Shown here in pieces: positions 7,430 through 14,851 of a DNA stretch of 64,000 nt. The notes under the pieces are model-generated. The model ran no database searches. It was given only the letters and a program-made list of their open reading frames with translations, and was not told the origin of the DNA. The stretch covers positions 1 through 64,000 of the forward strand of contig NZ_JARESE010000028.1 in NCBI RefSeq assembly GCF_029076845.1, written 5' to 3'. Source of the DNA: Novosphingobium album (ex Liu et al. 2023). GTDB taxonomy: Bacteria > Pseudomonadota > Alphaproteobacteria > Sphingomonadales > Sphingomonadaceae. Both the position numbers and the translations under genes were made by a program. The stretch's first letter is position 1. Each line of letters begins with the position of its first letter.

Positions 7430-7635
7430 CCAGCAGCGCCGAGAATTCGCATTGTCTAATAACCATGCGAATTTGTCCCAAAAATGGGACTCCGGGGTGA
7501 AATCCCCGTCCTTTGACCGGTCGCGGGATCGGACAGCTTTTGCGCCGAATTCCGGCGTTTCGGCTTGGCGGGAAAATGTGCGGATTTGTCCCAGCTCACG
7601 GTGCAGGCGAAAGGCGGTTGGGCCAAACCGATTGG
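7430..7635 (+). other. Hairpin-rich non-coding region, candidate phage replication origin
   Basis: No convincing gene. Stacked small hairpins: AATTCGCAT/ATGCGAATT (7444-7452, 7465-7473), GTCCCA/TGGGAC (7475-7480, 7485-7490), CGGGG/CCCCG (7493-7497, 7504-7508), palindrome GACCGGTC (7515-7522) and CGCCG/CGGCG (7543-7547, 7553-7557). TGCGRATTTGTCCCA is directly repeated at 7466-7480 and 7579-7593, and GTCCTTT(T)GACCGG occurs at 7335-7348 and 7508-7520. This architecture fits the plus- and minus-strand origins of a filamentous phage. The 9-bp stem at 7444-7473 is the best nick-site candidate. Confidence 0.6.
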
Positions 7636-7761
7636 ATGCGCAATCCGCTCGGTCGTGGTAAGGCCGCCCGCGAGCTAGAGGTGGATGAGGATGAAACGCG
7701 CTGGGATGACAGGCTCAGGAAGGTGGCGAAGATGAAGCCTAAGCCGGAGAATCCAGAATGA
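7636..7761 (+). CDS. 41-aa charged protein, unknown
   Basis: M-RNPLGRGKAARELE, VDEDETRWDDRLRKVAK, MKPKPENPE: very hydrophilic, predicted helical centre, basic N-terminus and Pro/Lys tail. The reading frame extends upstream to 7513, but that part runs through the hairpin region and is unlikely to be coding. Its TGA overlaps the ATG of the next gene (ATGA), which favours real translation and coupling. I recall short WDDRLRKVAK-like proteins in alphaproteobacterial phages but cannot name a function. Confidence 0.45.
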   Translation: MRNPLGRGKAARELEVDEDETRWDDRLRKVAKMKPKPENPE

Positions 7762-8015
7762 TGCGCCTTGCGCTCGCCGCGCTGGTACTTGCGCTCCCCG
7801 CCACAGCGCAAGCGCAATCGGGACCTTACAAACTGATTGTCGTTGCCAACGACTCCACCGTCGCTATTGACTATCCGAGCCTAGAACGGTGCCAAAAGGC
7901 TGCGAACGCGGCTGAAGGGGAGGCGCGTCGGAGGCTCCGCGAGGCGTACGCGCAAAACCCCGATCCTATCATCAAACCAGCGTTACGGGTGGTGGCATTT
8001 TGCATCCCCGGATAA
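7758..8015 (+). CDS. Small exported protein, unknown
   Basis: 85 aa. Signal peptide MMRLALAALVLALPATAQA with an AQA cut site, leaving about 65 aa. The mature chain has two cysteines (in ERCQKAAN and VAFCIPG), which could form a disulfide in the periplasm, and a helical middle AANAAEGEARRRLREAY. It lies outside the conserved phage core, after the origin region, where inoviruses carry accessory (morons or superinfection-type) genes. No family is recognised. Confidence 0.65.
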   Translation: MMRLALAALVLALPATAQAQSGPYKLIVVANDSTVAIDYPSLERCQKAANAAEGEARRRLREAYAQNPDPIIKPALRVVAFCIPG

Positions 8016-8419
8016 GCGCGCATGGCGATGCGAAAGCTGCCGTCCGCGCTTCTCGTTACCGGGCGTTCATTTGGGTCGAAATCTTTCCACGTATCCTAGC
8101 CGCAAAGAGCAGGTAGCGTCAGAATGAACGTTTTTCCCAACTCCGTGGGCCAAATAGGCGATTAATATCGGTAATCTCGTAAGAGTTGCTCGTTATTTGC
8201 TAGCCCATGATCGATCCCAGCAGCTTTGAATGGCGGTTCCGGTTTGCGCATATGCGGTTGCTCTTCGCGTGCTTCATGGTGAAGTCGTTCGATCGCAAAG
8301 GGATTGGGCGGAAGGTTTCGAACGACAACTGACCTAAGCGGGTTGCCGTTTATTCTGACGGTGGTATGGTTCGTCTATGCTGACAGCGTGGTGTTGTGTC
8401 AGCGCTGACGGGGGGAGCG
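8016..8419. promoter_or_regulatory. 404-nt spacer with possible control region of the last phage gene
   Basis: There is no well-supported gene. The only start-to-stop frame of note is 8207-8332 (41 codons, MIDPSSFEWRFRF...), without a clear ribosome-binding site. Near the right end are TTGCCG (8343-8348) and TATGGT (8365-8370), 16 bp apart, a possible promoter. They are followed by the inverted repeat GCTGACA (8379-8385) / TGTCAGC (8397-8403) and the palindrome TCAGCGCTGA (8399-8408), candidate operators for the downstream DNA-binding-like protein. Confidence 0.4.
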
Positions 8420-8653
8420 GTGGTGGCTGTTGACCGTAAGAACAGTAGGCGGCAGAGTGCGGATATTCGCAAGCGCACGCCTCTAGAGCAGGCAATTGCG
8501 GAGAAGACTGACCGAAATGCGCGCTACGAAGTGCGCATGCGTCAAAAGGGCTTCAAGCGGACCACGATTTGGGTTCGCGAGGACCGTTTAGATGAGGTCA
8601 AGGCTTTCGTTCATCGATTGAACGAGGGCGCTCCGCAGGAGCCGACGCCATGA
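8420..8653 (+). CDS. Ribbon-helix-helix-like small protein, possible phage regulator
   Basis: 77 aa from a GTG at 8420, chosen because GGGGGAG lies just upstream; another in-frame GTG at 8396 would add 8 residues and overlap the inverted repeat. The basic N-terminus (DRKNSRRQSADIRKRTP) is followed by FKRTTIWVREDRLDEVKAFVHRLNE, a strand-helix pattern typical of CopG/Arc-type DNA-binding proteins. It ends 26 nt before the right Xer site. CTXphi-like phages keep a repressor at one end, so a role in repressing phage transcription is plausible but unproven. Confidence 0.5.
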   Translation: MVAVDRKNSRRQSADIRKRTPLEQAIAEKTDRNARYEVRMRQKGFKRTTIWVREDRLDEVKAFVHRLNEGAPQEPTP

Positions 8654-8679
8654 CCGACCTCCGCTCGCAAATCACCGCC

Positions 8680-8707
8680 CAGATTGATAATATATATTAT
8701 GTTAAAT
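8680..8707 (+). other. dif: Right dif/att junction, near-canonical dif
   Basis: XerC-side arm CAGATTGATAA (8680-8690), centre TATATA (8691-8696), XerD-side arm TTATGTTAAAT (8697-8707). The XerD arm is identical to E. coli dif. This junction keeps the chromosomal XerD half and the phage XerC half, so the integrated chromosome still has a good dif for dimer resolution. It marks the terminus region of the chromosome. Confidence 0.88.
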
Positions 8708-8711
8708 CATA

Positions 8712-8897
8712 CTACGAAGCGAGATGCAGCCCGGTAAGCTGGATCACCAGCACCAGCCCGACGATGATGGCCAGCCAGATCGTCGCCATCCGCACCTTGC
8801 GCTCGACGCTGAGGCCCTGCGCCTGCAAGCCGCGCCACGCGAGGAACAAGGCGCCGAGCACGCCGACGATCGCGACGATCATCGCGCCCGTGGACAT
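8712..8897 (-). CDS. 61-aa two-helix membrane protein, unknown
   Basis: Two hydrophobic segments, MIVAIVGVLGALFLAW near the start and IWLAIIVGLVLVIQLTGL near the end, separated by a basic loop (RGLQAQGLSVERKVRM). The ATG at 8897 overlaps the stop of the upstream MBL hydrolase gene, so it is probably translated with it. Its stop lies 4 nt from the right dif site. It was the gene directly before mazG before the phage inserted. No family is recognised. Confidence 0.7.
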   Translation of the reverse strand: MSTGAMIVAIVGVLGALFLAWRGLQAQGLSVERKVRMATIWLAIIVGLVLVIQLTGLHLAS

Positions 8898-9679
8898 CAC
8901 GCCACCAGTTCCATGCCGTCGTACGCGACCAGCACATGGCCCGGCACCTCGCGGCCGAGCGCGGCGTAGTCCATGCTCTTGTCGAGATGCGTCAGCACCG
9001 CGCGATCGACCCGGCACGCCTCGGCCAGTTCCAGCGACATGGCCAGATGCGCATGGGTCGGATGCGGCTCACGGCGCAGGCAATCGATCACCAGCACGTC
9101 GCAGCCATGGAACAGATTGACCATGTTGCGCGTAATCTCGCTGAAGTCTGTTGCGTAACCGATGGATTTATCTTGATAACTAAAGCGGTACCCGGTGCTC
9201 TGCGCCGGCCCGTGCGGCATCTGGCACGCCGCCACGCCAAAGCCCTCGCAAATGCGCAGGTTGTCGAGCGTGTCGAGCGTCACGATCGTGGGATAGCCGT
9301 GCTGCCCGGCGAAGACATAGCCGAACCGCTGGCGCAGGCGCCGCACCGTCTCATCGGCGGCATAGCCGGGGATCGGCCCCGCGCGGCCATAGCGCAGCGG
9401 GCGCAAGTCATCGATGCCGTGGCAATGATCGGCATGGTCATGCGTCCAGAACACCGCGTCGATCCGGTCGATCTCGCAAGCGAGCAATTGGCTGCGCAAA
9501 TCCGGCGAGGTGTCAATCAGCACGCGCCGGCCTTCGGGATGCTCGATCAGGACCGAGACGCGCGAGCGGCGGTTCTTCGGTTCGGCCGGATCGCACAGGC
9601 CCCAGTCGGCTGGGCCATGCTCGCCGCCAAGCCGCGGGACACCGGTGGACGTGCCGCTGCCGAGCACGCGCAGCTTCAC
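8897..9679 (-). CDS. MBL-fold metallo-hydrolase, PhnP-like
   Basis: 260 aa. A beta-lactamase-fold hydrolase with the zinc motif THDHADHCHGID (HxHxDH) at about residue 78 and the N-terminal GSGTSTGVPRLGG typical of the PhnP/RNase Z-like branch, which cleaves cyclic or diester phosphates. The substrate is unknown. The GTG start at 9679 overlaps the TatD stop (GTGA). A longer frame to 9802 exists but overlaps tatD and adds no family sequence. It is the third member of the conserved metG-tatD-MBL trio. Confidence 0.85.
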   Translation of the reverse strand: MKLRVLGSGTSTGVPRLGGEHGPADWGLCDPAEPKNRRSRVSVLIEHPEGRRVLIDTSPDLRSQLLACEIDRIDAVFWTHDHADHCHGIDDLRPLRYGRAGPIPGYAADETVRRLRQRFGYVFAGQHGYPTIVTLDTLDNLRICEGFGVAACQMPHGPAQSTGYRFSYQDKSIGYATDFSEITRNMVNLFHGCDVLVIDCLRREPHPTHAHLAMSLELAEACRVDRAVLTHLDKSMDYAALGREVPGHVLVAYDGMELVA

Positions 9680-10452
9680 GCGCGCGCCTTCGTGAACAGC
9701 GCGAAGAAATTGCGCGTGGTCTGCTCGGCCAGCCGTTCGGGCTCCTCGCCGCGCAGCCCCGCCACGAAGCGGGCAGTATCGGCGGTATAGGCCGGCTCGC
9801 ACGGCCGCCCGCGATGCGGCACGGGGGCGAGGAACGGCGAATCGGTTTCGACCAGAATCCGGTCGGCCGGCAATTCCGCGGCCACGGCCTGAAGATCGCG
9901 CGCGTTCTTGAAGGTGACGATGCCCGACAGCGAGATCGACAGGCCCAGGTCCAGCATCTGCCGGGCAAAGCCCGCCGACGCGGTGAAGCAGTGGATGAGG
10001 GCGGGGAAAGCCCCCTTCCCCATCTCCTCGCCGATGATGCGCGCGGTGTCATCCTCGGCATCGCGCGTGTGAACGATCAGCGGCAGCCCGGTTTCGCGCG
10101 AAACAGCGATGTGGGTGCGGAACAGCACCTGCTGTGTCGCGCGGTCGGACTTGTCGTAATAGTAATCGAGCCCGGTCTCGCCAATGCCGATGACCTTGGG
10201 ATGCGCGGCGGCTTCCAGCAGCGCCGCTTCGCCCAGGTCGGCGTGCTGGTCCGCCTCGTGCGGGTGAATGCCGACGCTGGCCCAGACGTCCGCCTCGCGC
10301 GCGGCCGTGCCCACCACTTTGTCCCACTCGCGCCGGCGCGTGGAAATGTTGAGGAAACCGCCAATCCCGGCCGCGCGCGCGCGGGCGAGCACGCCCTGCT
10401 GGTCTTCGACGAGCCCTTCGTATTCGAGATGGCAATGCGAATCGATCAGCAT
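9676..10452 (-). CDS. tatD: TatD-family metal-dependent DNase
   Basis: 258 aa TIM-barrel amidohydrolase-type nuclease. Metal ligands are seen at DSHCHLE (residues 4-10), GEIGLDYYY-like GETGLDYYY (about 96), an internal IVHTRDAE, LIHCFTAS and the closing VETDSPFLAP. TatD enzymes are 3'-5' DNA/RNA exonucleases or D-aminoacyl hydrolase-like proteins. It is joined end to start with metG (1-nt overlap) and overlaps the next gene, so it is within one operon. Confidence 0.92.
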   Translation of the reverse strand: MLIDSHCHLEYEGLVEDQQGVLARARAAGIGGFLNISTRRREWDKVVGTAAREADVWASVGIHPHEADQHADLGEAALLEAAAHPKVIGIGETGLDYYYDKSDRATQQVLFRTHIAVSRETGLPLIVHTRDAEDDTARIIGEEMGKGAFPALIHCFTASAGFARQMLDLGLSISLSGIVTFKNARDLQAVAAELPADRILVETDSPFLAPVPHRGRPCEPAYTADTARFVAGLRGEEPERLAEQTTRNFFALFTKARA

Positions 10453-12011
10453 CAGGCCGGCGTCTCTTCAGGCAGTTCCAGGCGCGGGAACAGCGGCTTC
10501 GGCGTGGCGATGCGGTAACCGCTTTCCGCCAGCGGCGAATACCAGTGCTCGCCGATCCCGGCGTACGTGCGATGGGCCAGAGGCACGCCCATGGTGTCGA
10601 GCAGCGTGTCAGCGCTGGCCGGGATCACCGGGCGGATCGCCACGGCAAGCTGGGCAATGCAGATATAGAGCGTCGCCAGCACGGTTTCCATGCGCTGGGG
10701 ATCGGTCTTGCGCAGGGTCCACGGTGCCTGGCTGTCGATATAGGCATTGCACGCGAAGACCGCCTGCAGCCAGTGCTCGACACCTTGCTGCAGCGCCAGG
10801 TCATCGAAGGCGGCGGGCACGTCGCGTTGCACCGCCTTGCCGATGGTCTCGAACAGTTCGGTATCCGCCGCGTCATGCCCGTGGATCTCGGGAAGGCGGC
10901 CTTCCAGGTTCTTGGCGATGAAGCTCAGCGTACGCTGCGCGAGATTGCCGAAGGCATTACCCAGCTCAGTATTGGCCCGCATCACAATGGCTTCTGGTGA
11001 ATAGCTGCCATCCTGCCCGAAGGCGACTTCGCGCATCAAGAAATAGCGCAAGGCATCGACGCCGAACGTCTCGGCCAGCCCGATCGGATCGGTCACATTG
11101 CCCAGCGACTTCGATTCCTTCTGCCCGCGATTGAGCAGGAAGCCATGGCCGAACACCTGCCGGGGCAGCGCCAGGCGGGCGCTCATCAGGAAGGCCGGCC
11201 AGTAGACCGTGTGGAACCGGACGATGTCCTTGCCGATCAGGTGCAGGTCCGCCGGCCACCACCTCGCGAAATCGCCGCCCTCGTCGGGAAAGCCCAACCC
11301 GGTGATGTAATTGGTCAGCGCGTCGACCCACACGTACATCACGTGGTTCTCGCTGCCCGGCACCTTGATGCCCCAGTCAAAGCTGGTGCGCGACACCGAA
11401 AGGTCGCGCAGGCCGCCTTCGACGAAGCGCATGATTTCGTTCCGGCGGCTGTCCGGGCGGATGAAATCGCGCGAGGCATAAAGATCCAGCAGCGGCTGCT
11501 GGTATTTCGACAGGCGGAAGAACCAGCTTTCCTCGACCGTCCATTCCACCGGCGTACCTTGTGGCGAAAGCTTCTCGCCCCCCTCGCCCTCGACCAGTTC
11601 GCTTTCGTCGTAATAGGCTTCGTCGCGGATCGAGTACCAGCCTTCGTAGCGATCGAGATAGAGATCGCCGCTGGCTTCCATGCGGCGCCACAATTCCTGC
11701 GTCGCGGCGTGATGGCGCGGTTCGGTGGTGCGGATGAAAACATCGTACCCAATGTTAAGGGCACCGCACATATCAATGAAATATTGCGACATTTCTGCCG
11801 CCAGTTCAGCCGGCGTCTTGCCCAGCTCGCGCGCCTTCTGGGCCATCTTCAGGCCATGCTCATCGGTTCCGGTCTGGAACCGCACGTCGCGGCCTTGGGC
11901 CTTGTGGTGGCGCGCGATCACGTCGGCGGCGATCGCCTCGTAAGCGTGGCCGATATGCGGCTTCCCGTTGGGATAGCTGATCGCGGTGGTAAGGTAATAG
12001 GGTTCGCCCAT
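10452..12011 (-). CDS. metG: Methionyl-tRNA synthetase
   Basis: 519 aa class I synthetase that charges tRNA-Met. The HIGH motif appears as HIGHAYE near residue 18, and the KMSKS loop as KESKSLGN near residue 300. There is no C-terminal tRNA-binding (EMAP-like) domain, as in short alphaproteobacterial MetRS. It lies in an operon after holB (32-nt gap) and before tatD. Confidence 0.96.
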   Translation of the reverse strand: MGEPYYLTTAISYPNGKPHIGHAYEAIAADVIARHHKAQGRDVRFQTGTDEHGLKMAQKARELGKTPAELAAEMSQYFIDMCGALNIGYDVFIRTTEPRHHAATQELWRRMEASGDLYLDRYEGWYSIRDEAYYDESELVEGEGGEKLSPQGTPVEWTVEESWFFRLSKYQQPLLDLYASRDFIRPDSRRNEIMRFVEGGLRDLSVSRTSFDWGIKVPGSENHVMYVWVDALTNYITGLGFPDEGGDFARWWPADLHLIGKDIVRFHTVYWPAFLMSARLALPRQVFGHGFLLNRGQKESKSLGNVTDPIGLAETFGVDALRYFLMREVAFGQDGSYSPEAIVMRANTELGNAFGNLAQRTLSFIAKNLEGRLPEIHGHDAADTELFETIGKAVQRDVPAAFDDLALQQGVEHWLQAVFACNAYIDSQAPWTLRKTDPQRMETVLATLYICIAQLAVAIRPVIPASADTLLDTMGVPLAHRTYAGIGEHWYSPLAESGYRIATPKPLFPRLELPEETPA

Positions 12012-12043
12012 GCGGGATCGCGCGGCTTTCTTGTCCAGAGTGG

Positions 12044-13021
12044 CTAGCGTGCCGCTTCTCTAGGCATCGCGGTCGAGGCCAGCAACCCGCCAATTTCCAT
12101 TATGAGGAGCCCGGCATCGAAATTGTAGGTCGGCGCCTGCGCCGAAAGCCTGGTCAGCGCGCCGTGCGCCTCGATGATCCGGGCCTGCCGCGCGCGCGGC
12201 GCCGCGGCCAGTTCGTTGGCCAGCGTCGCGCGGGCCAGGTCGAGCGTGGCCAGCAGCCGTTCGCGCGCGGGGCGGGCGCCCATCTCGTCGGCCAGCCGGC
12301 CGCGCAGGGCGAATGCCTCGTCGCCTTCGTGCAGAATCCGCAACATCAGGGCGTGGATCGCGCCCAGTTCGTGCTCGGCGAAAGCCAGCGCCACGCCGGG
12401 CGAGCCGTGCGATGCGGCGATGGCGGCGGCGCGCGCCGCGCTGTCGGCCTGCGGCACGTCGCGGCGGATCACCGCGTCGAGTTCCTCGGGCTTGAGCGCG
12501 GCAAAGCGCAGCACCCGGCAGCGCGAGCGGATGGTCGGCAGCAGACGCCCCGGCTGATGCGTCACCAGCAGGAAATAGGTGCCGACCGGCGGCTCCTCCA
12601 GGCTCTTGAGCAAGGCATTGACCGCGCCCTTCTCCATGTCGTCGGCCGGGTCGATCACGATCGCGCGGCGCCTGCCCAGCGTGGGCCGCGTATTGAGCCG
12701 CTGCTGCATCCGGCGCACCTGGTCGATCGTGATGTTGCGCTTCACCTGAAAGGGCTTGCCCTCGGCCTTCTTCTTCGCCTCGTCGTCGTTGGCGGGAAGA
12801 TGGTCCAGGATGTGGATATCGGGATGGGTATCGGCATCGGGCAGCTTCTCGCCCGGCTCGCGCACCAGTTCGGCGGCGGCGGCGCGCGCGAAGGCGTGCT
12901 TGCCCAGCCCCTTGGCGCCGGCCAGCAGCCAGGCGTGGTGCATCCGTTCCGAAGCGATCGCGGCCAGCCATTCCTGCCAGGCCGCTTCCTGCCCGATGAA
13001 GTCCTTGCCCGCGCGCGCCAT
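12044..13021 (-). CDS. holB: DNA polymerase III delta' subunit
   Basis: 325 aa clamp-loader AAA+ subunit. N-terminal MHHAWLLAGAKGLGKHAFARA is a Walker-A-like loop. The sensor region RRRAIVIDPADDMEKGAVNALLKSLEEPP and LLVTHQPGRLLPTIRSRC are diagnostic for delta'. It loads the beta clamp in the replisome. The start overlaps the tmk stop by 1 nt, the common tmk-holB pairing. Confidence 0.95.
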   Translation of the reverse strand: MARAGKDFIGQEAAWQEWLAAIASERMHHAWLLAGAKGLGKHAFARAAAAELVREPGEKLPDADTHPDIHILDHLPANDDEAKKKAEGKPFQVKRNITIDQVRRMQQRLNTRPTLGRRRAIVIDPADDMEKGAVNALLKSLEEPPVGTYFLLVTHQPGRLLPTIRSRCRVLRFAALKPEELDAVIRRDVPQADSAARAAAIAASHGSPGVALAFAEHELGAIHALMLRILHEGDEAFALRGRLADEMGARPARERLLATLDLARATLANELAAAPRARQARIIEAHGALTRLSAQAPTYNFDAGLLIMEIGGLLASTAMPREAAR

Positions 13022-13656
13022 CAGGCCGGTCCGGCCAGGCGCGCGATCGCGGCGAGCACGCGCGCATGGGTCGCATCCTTGCCGCCATCGCCGTCAATCC
13101 GGGCGAAGCGCGCCGGTTCGGCCTCGGCCAGCCGCGCGAAGGCCTCGGCCACGCGCTGGTGATAGGCCGCGCCGCGCCCCTCGATCCGGTCCGCCTGCCC
13201 GCCATCGCGCCGCGCCAGCCGTTCGGCCGCGACTTCGGGGGAAACCGCGATCAGCACGGTCAGGTCAGGCAGCAATCCCTCGCTGCCGATGGCGTGGAGC
13301 GCCAGGATATCGACATCCGAAAGGCCGCCGCCCCCGCCCTGATAGGCCCGGCTCGAATCGACGAAGCGATCGCACACCACCCATTGCCCCGCCGCCAGCG
13401 CCGGACGGATCAATCGTTCGACATGATCGGATCGCGCCGCGGCGAACAGCAGCGCTTCCGCGCGCGGGTTCCAGCCTTCGCCTTCGGTGCCCAGCAGCAG
13501 TGCCCGGATCGCCTCGGCACCGGGCGTGCCGCCGGGCTCGCGCGTCATCACCACGTCGATCCCGCGCGCGCGCAGCGTTTCGGCAAGCAGCCGGGCCTGG
13601 GTGGACTTGCCCGCCCCTTCCCCGCCCTCAAACGCAATGAACCGTCCCGGCGTCAT
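13021..13656 (-). CDS. tmk: Thymidylate kinase
   Basis: 211 aa. Phosphorylates dTMP to dTDP. P-loop FEGGEGAGKSTQ at residues 9-20, DRF/DRFVDSSRAYQGGG near residue 97 for nucleobase binding, and a lid region RRDGGQADRIEGRG. The start overlaps the dacA-like stop (ATGA). Confidence 0.96.
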   Translation of the reverse strand: MTPGRFIAFEGGEGAGKSTQARLLAETLRARGIDVVMTREPGGTPGAEAIRALLLGTEGEGWNPRAEALLFAAARSDHVERLIRPALAAGQWVVCDRFVDSSRAYQGGGGGLSDVDILALHAIGSEGLLPDLTVLIAVSPEVAAERLARRDGGQADRIEGRGAAYHQRVAEAFARLAEAEPARFARIDGDGGKDATHARVLAAIARLAGPA

Positions 13657-14801
13657 GAGAACAGGTTCATAACCCCGTTGACGAGCCTGTCCATGGGCCC
13701 GGCGCGCTCCACCGCCGTGGCCGCGTAAAGCGGGATGCGCCCCGGCGTGGTGCCGCCGACGCGAATCTCCAGTTCGGCCACGCGCGCGCCCTTGCGGATC
13801 GGCGCTTGCAGCGGGCCATCATAGCGCAGCGTCAGCCGGATCGGCTCGCCGCCGGCCTTGGGCAGCGTGGCATAGACATCGCGGTTGGCGATCAGCCGCA
13901 CGGTGCGCGCCGCCCCGTCCTGCACCCGCGCCTGGCCGATGGCCTTGCCCTTGGCGAACAGCGGCCGCCCATGCCATTGGGCAAAGCCCCATTCGAGCAG
14001 CGCGCGCGAGGCCACGTCACGCTCCGCCGCAGATGGCGCGCCGGCCACCACCATGACCAGGCGCCGCCCGTCACGCTCGGCCGAGCCGAGGAAGCAGTAG
14101 CCGGCATCGCGCGTGTACCCGGTCTTGATCCCGTCCGCGCCGGGCACCACGCCGACGGTGGGATCATGGCTGGTAAGCACAAGATCGCGCCACTGGTAAT
14201 GCTTCTGCCCGGCATAGCGGTGATAAAGGCGGGGATAGAGCACGATCATCGCTTCGGCGAGGCGGGCCAGATCGCGCGCGCTGACATGGGTCCTGCCGCC
14301 ATCGGGCCAGCCATTGGCCGTGGCGTAATGCGTCCGGCTCATGCCCAGGCGCTTGGCCGTGTCGTTCATCATGAAGGTCCAGGCATCCACGCTGCCGGCA
14401 TATTCGCGCGCCAGCACGACGGCGGCGTCATTGGCCGACGCGGTCATGATGCCGTGGAGCAGTTCATCGGTCGTCGCCGTATCGGTGGGCCGCAAGTACA
14501 TGCTCGTGCCCTTGGCGTACCATTCCCGCGCGATTTCGGGGCGAACGGCGAAGCGGCGGCGCAAGGGCAGCCGCCCGGCCGCGATCTCCTCGAACGCGAC
14601 ATAGGCGGTCATCACCTTGGTCATCGAGGCGGGCGCGAAGCGGGCATCGGCGCGGTGCTGCTCCAGCACCTGGCCAGATCCCAGATCGACCAGCATGGTC
14701 ACGGGAACGCGCGCGACTTCGGGCGGGGGCGGCGGCACGGCGGCCGATGCCGCGCCGCCCCACAAGGCAAGCGCGGCGATCGACGTCCAAACTCTCTTCA
14801 A
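13653..14801 (-). CDS. dacA: D-alanyl-D-alanine carboxypeptidase, PBP5/6 type
   Basis: 382 aa. Trims the terminal D-Ala from peptidoglycan stem peptides in the periplasm. Signal peptide KRVWTSIAALALWGGAASA. Active-site motifs are SMTK (S of the SxxK), SAN and KTG (GIKTGYTRDAGY). A C-terminal PBP5-type domain follows. I chose the TTG at 14801 (LKRVW) because GGAG lies 10 nt upstream and it gives a standard MKR-type signal peptide; a TTG at 14810 is also in frame but only 1 nt from that GGAG. It sits between rlpA-like and tmk. Confidence 0.92.
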   Translation of the reverse strand: MKRVWTSIAALALWGGAASAAVPPPPPEVARVPVTMLVDLGSGQVLEQHRADARFAPASMTKVMTAYVAFEEIAAGRLPLRRRFAVRPEIAREWYAKGTSMYLRPTDTATTDELLHGIMTASANDAAVVLAREYAGSVDAWTFMMNDTAKRLGMSRTHYATANGWPDGGRTHVSARDLARLAEAMIVLYPRLYHRYAGQKHYQWRDLVLTSHDPTVGVVPGADGIKTGYTRDAGYCFLGSAERDGRRLVMVVAGAPSAAERDVASRALLEWGFAQWHGRPLFAKGKAIGQARVQDGAARTVRLIANRDVYATLPKAGGEPIRLTLRYDGPLQAPIRKGARVAELEIRVGGTTPGRIPLYAATAVERAGPMDRLVNGVMNLFS

Positions 14802-14851
14802 GACCCGCAAGCTCCGGCGTGATGGACGCGCGGGGCCGCCGATCGGCAGGA

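Larger units (their letters stand above)
643..8707 (+). mobile_element. Complete filamentous phage (inovirus) prophage integrated at dif
   Basis: About 8.04 kb between two Xer-type sites, with every phage gene on the plus strand in inovirus order: replication protein, ssDNA-binding protein, small membrane/coat proteins, adsorption protein, pVI-like, Zot/pI ATPase and pIV secretin. A hairpin-rich non-coding segment follows. There is no integrase gene. The dif-type ends point to use of the host XerC/XerD recombinases, as in CTXphi, Cf1 and other IMEX phages. Base composition is visibly lower in G+C than the flanking genes, especially in gene III. Every structural and assembly gene looks intact, so the element may be able to excise and produce virions. 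That is inference. Confidence 0.93.

Noticed and set aside
8207..8332. Possible 41-codon gene in the phage spacer
   Set aside because: No clear ribosome-binding site or recognisable features; kept only as a mention in the spacer entry.
643..8707. Plasmid or tailed-phage remnant
   Set aside because: Gene set is complete and specifically inoviral (pII, pV, pVIII, pIII, Zot, secretin); no capsid, tail, lysis or partition genes.
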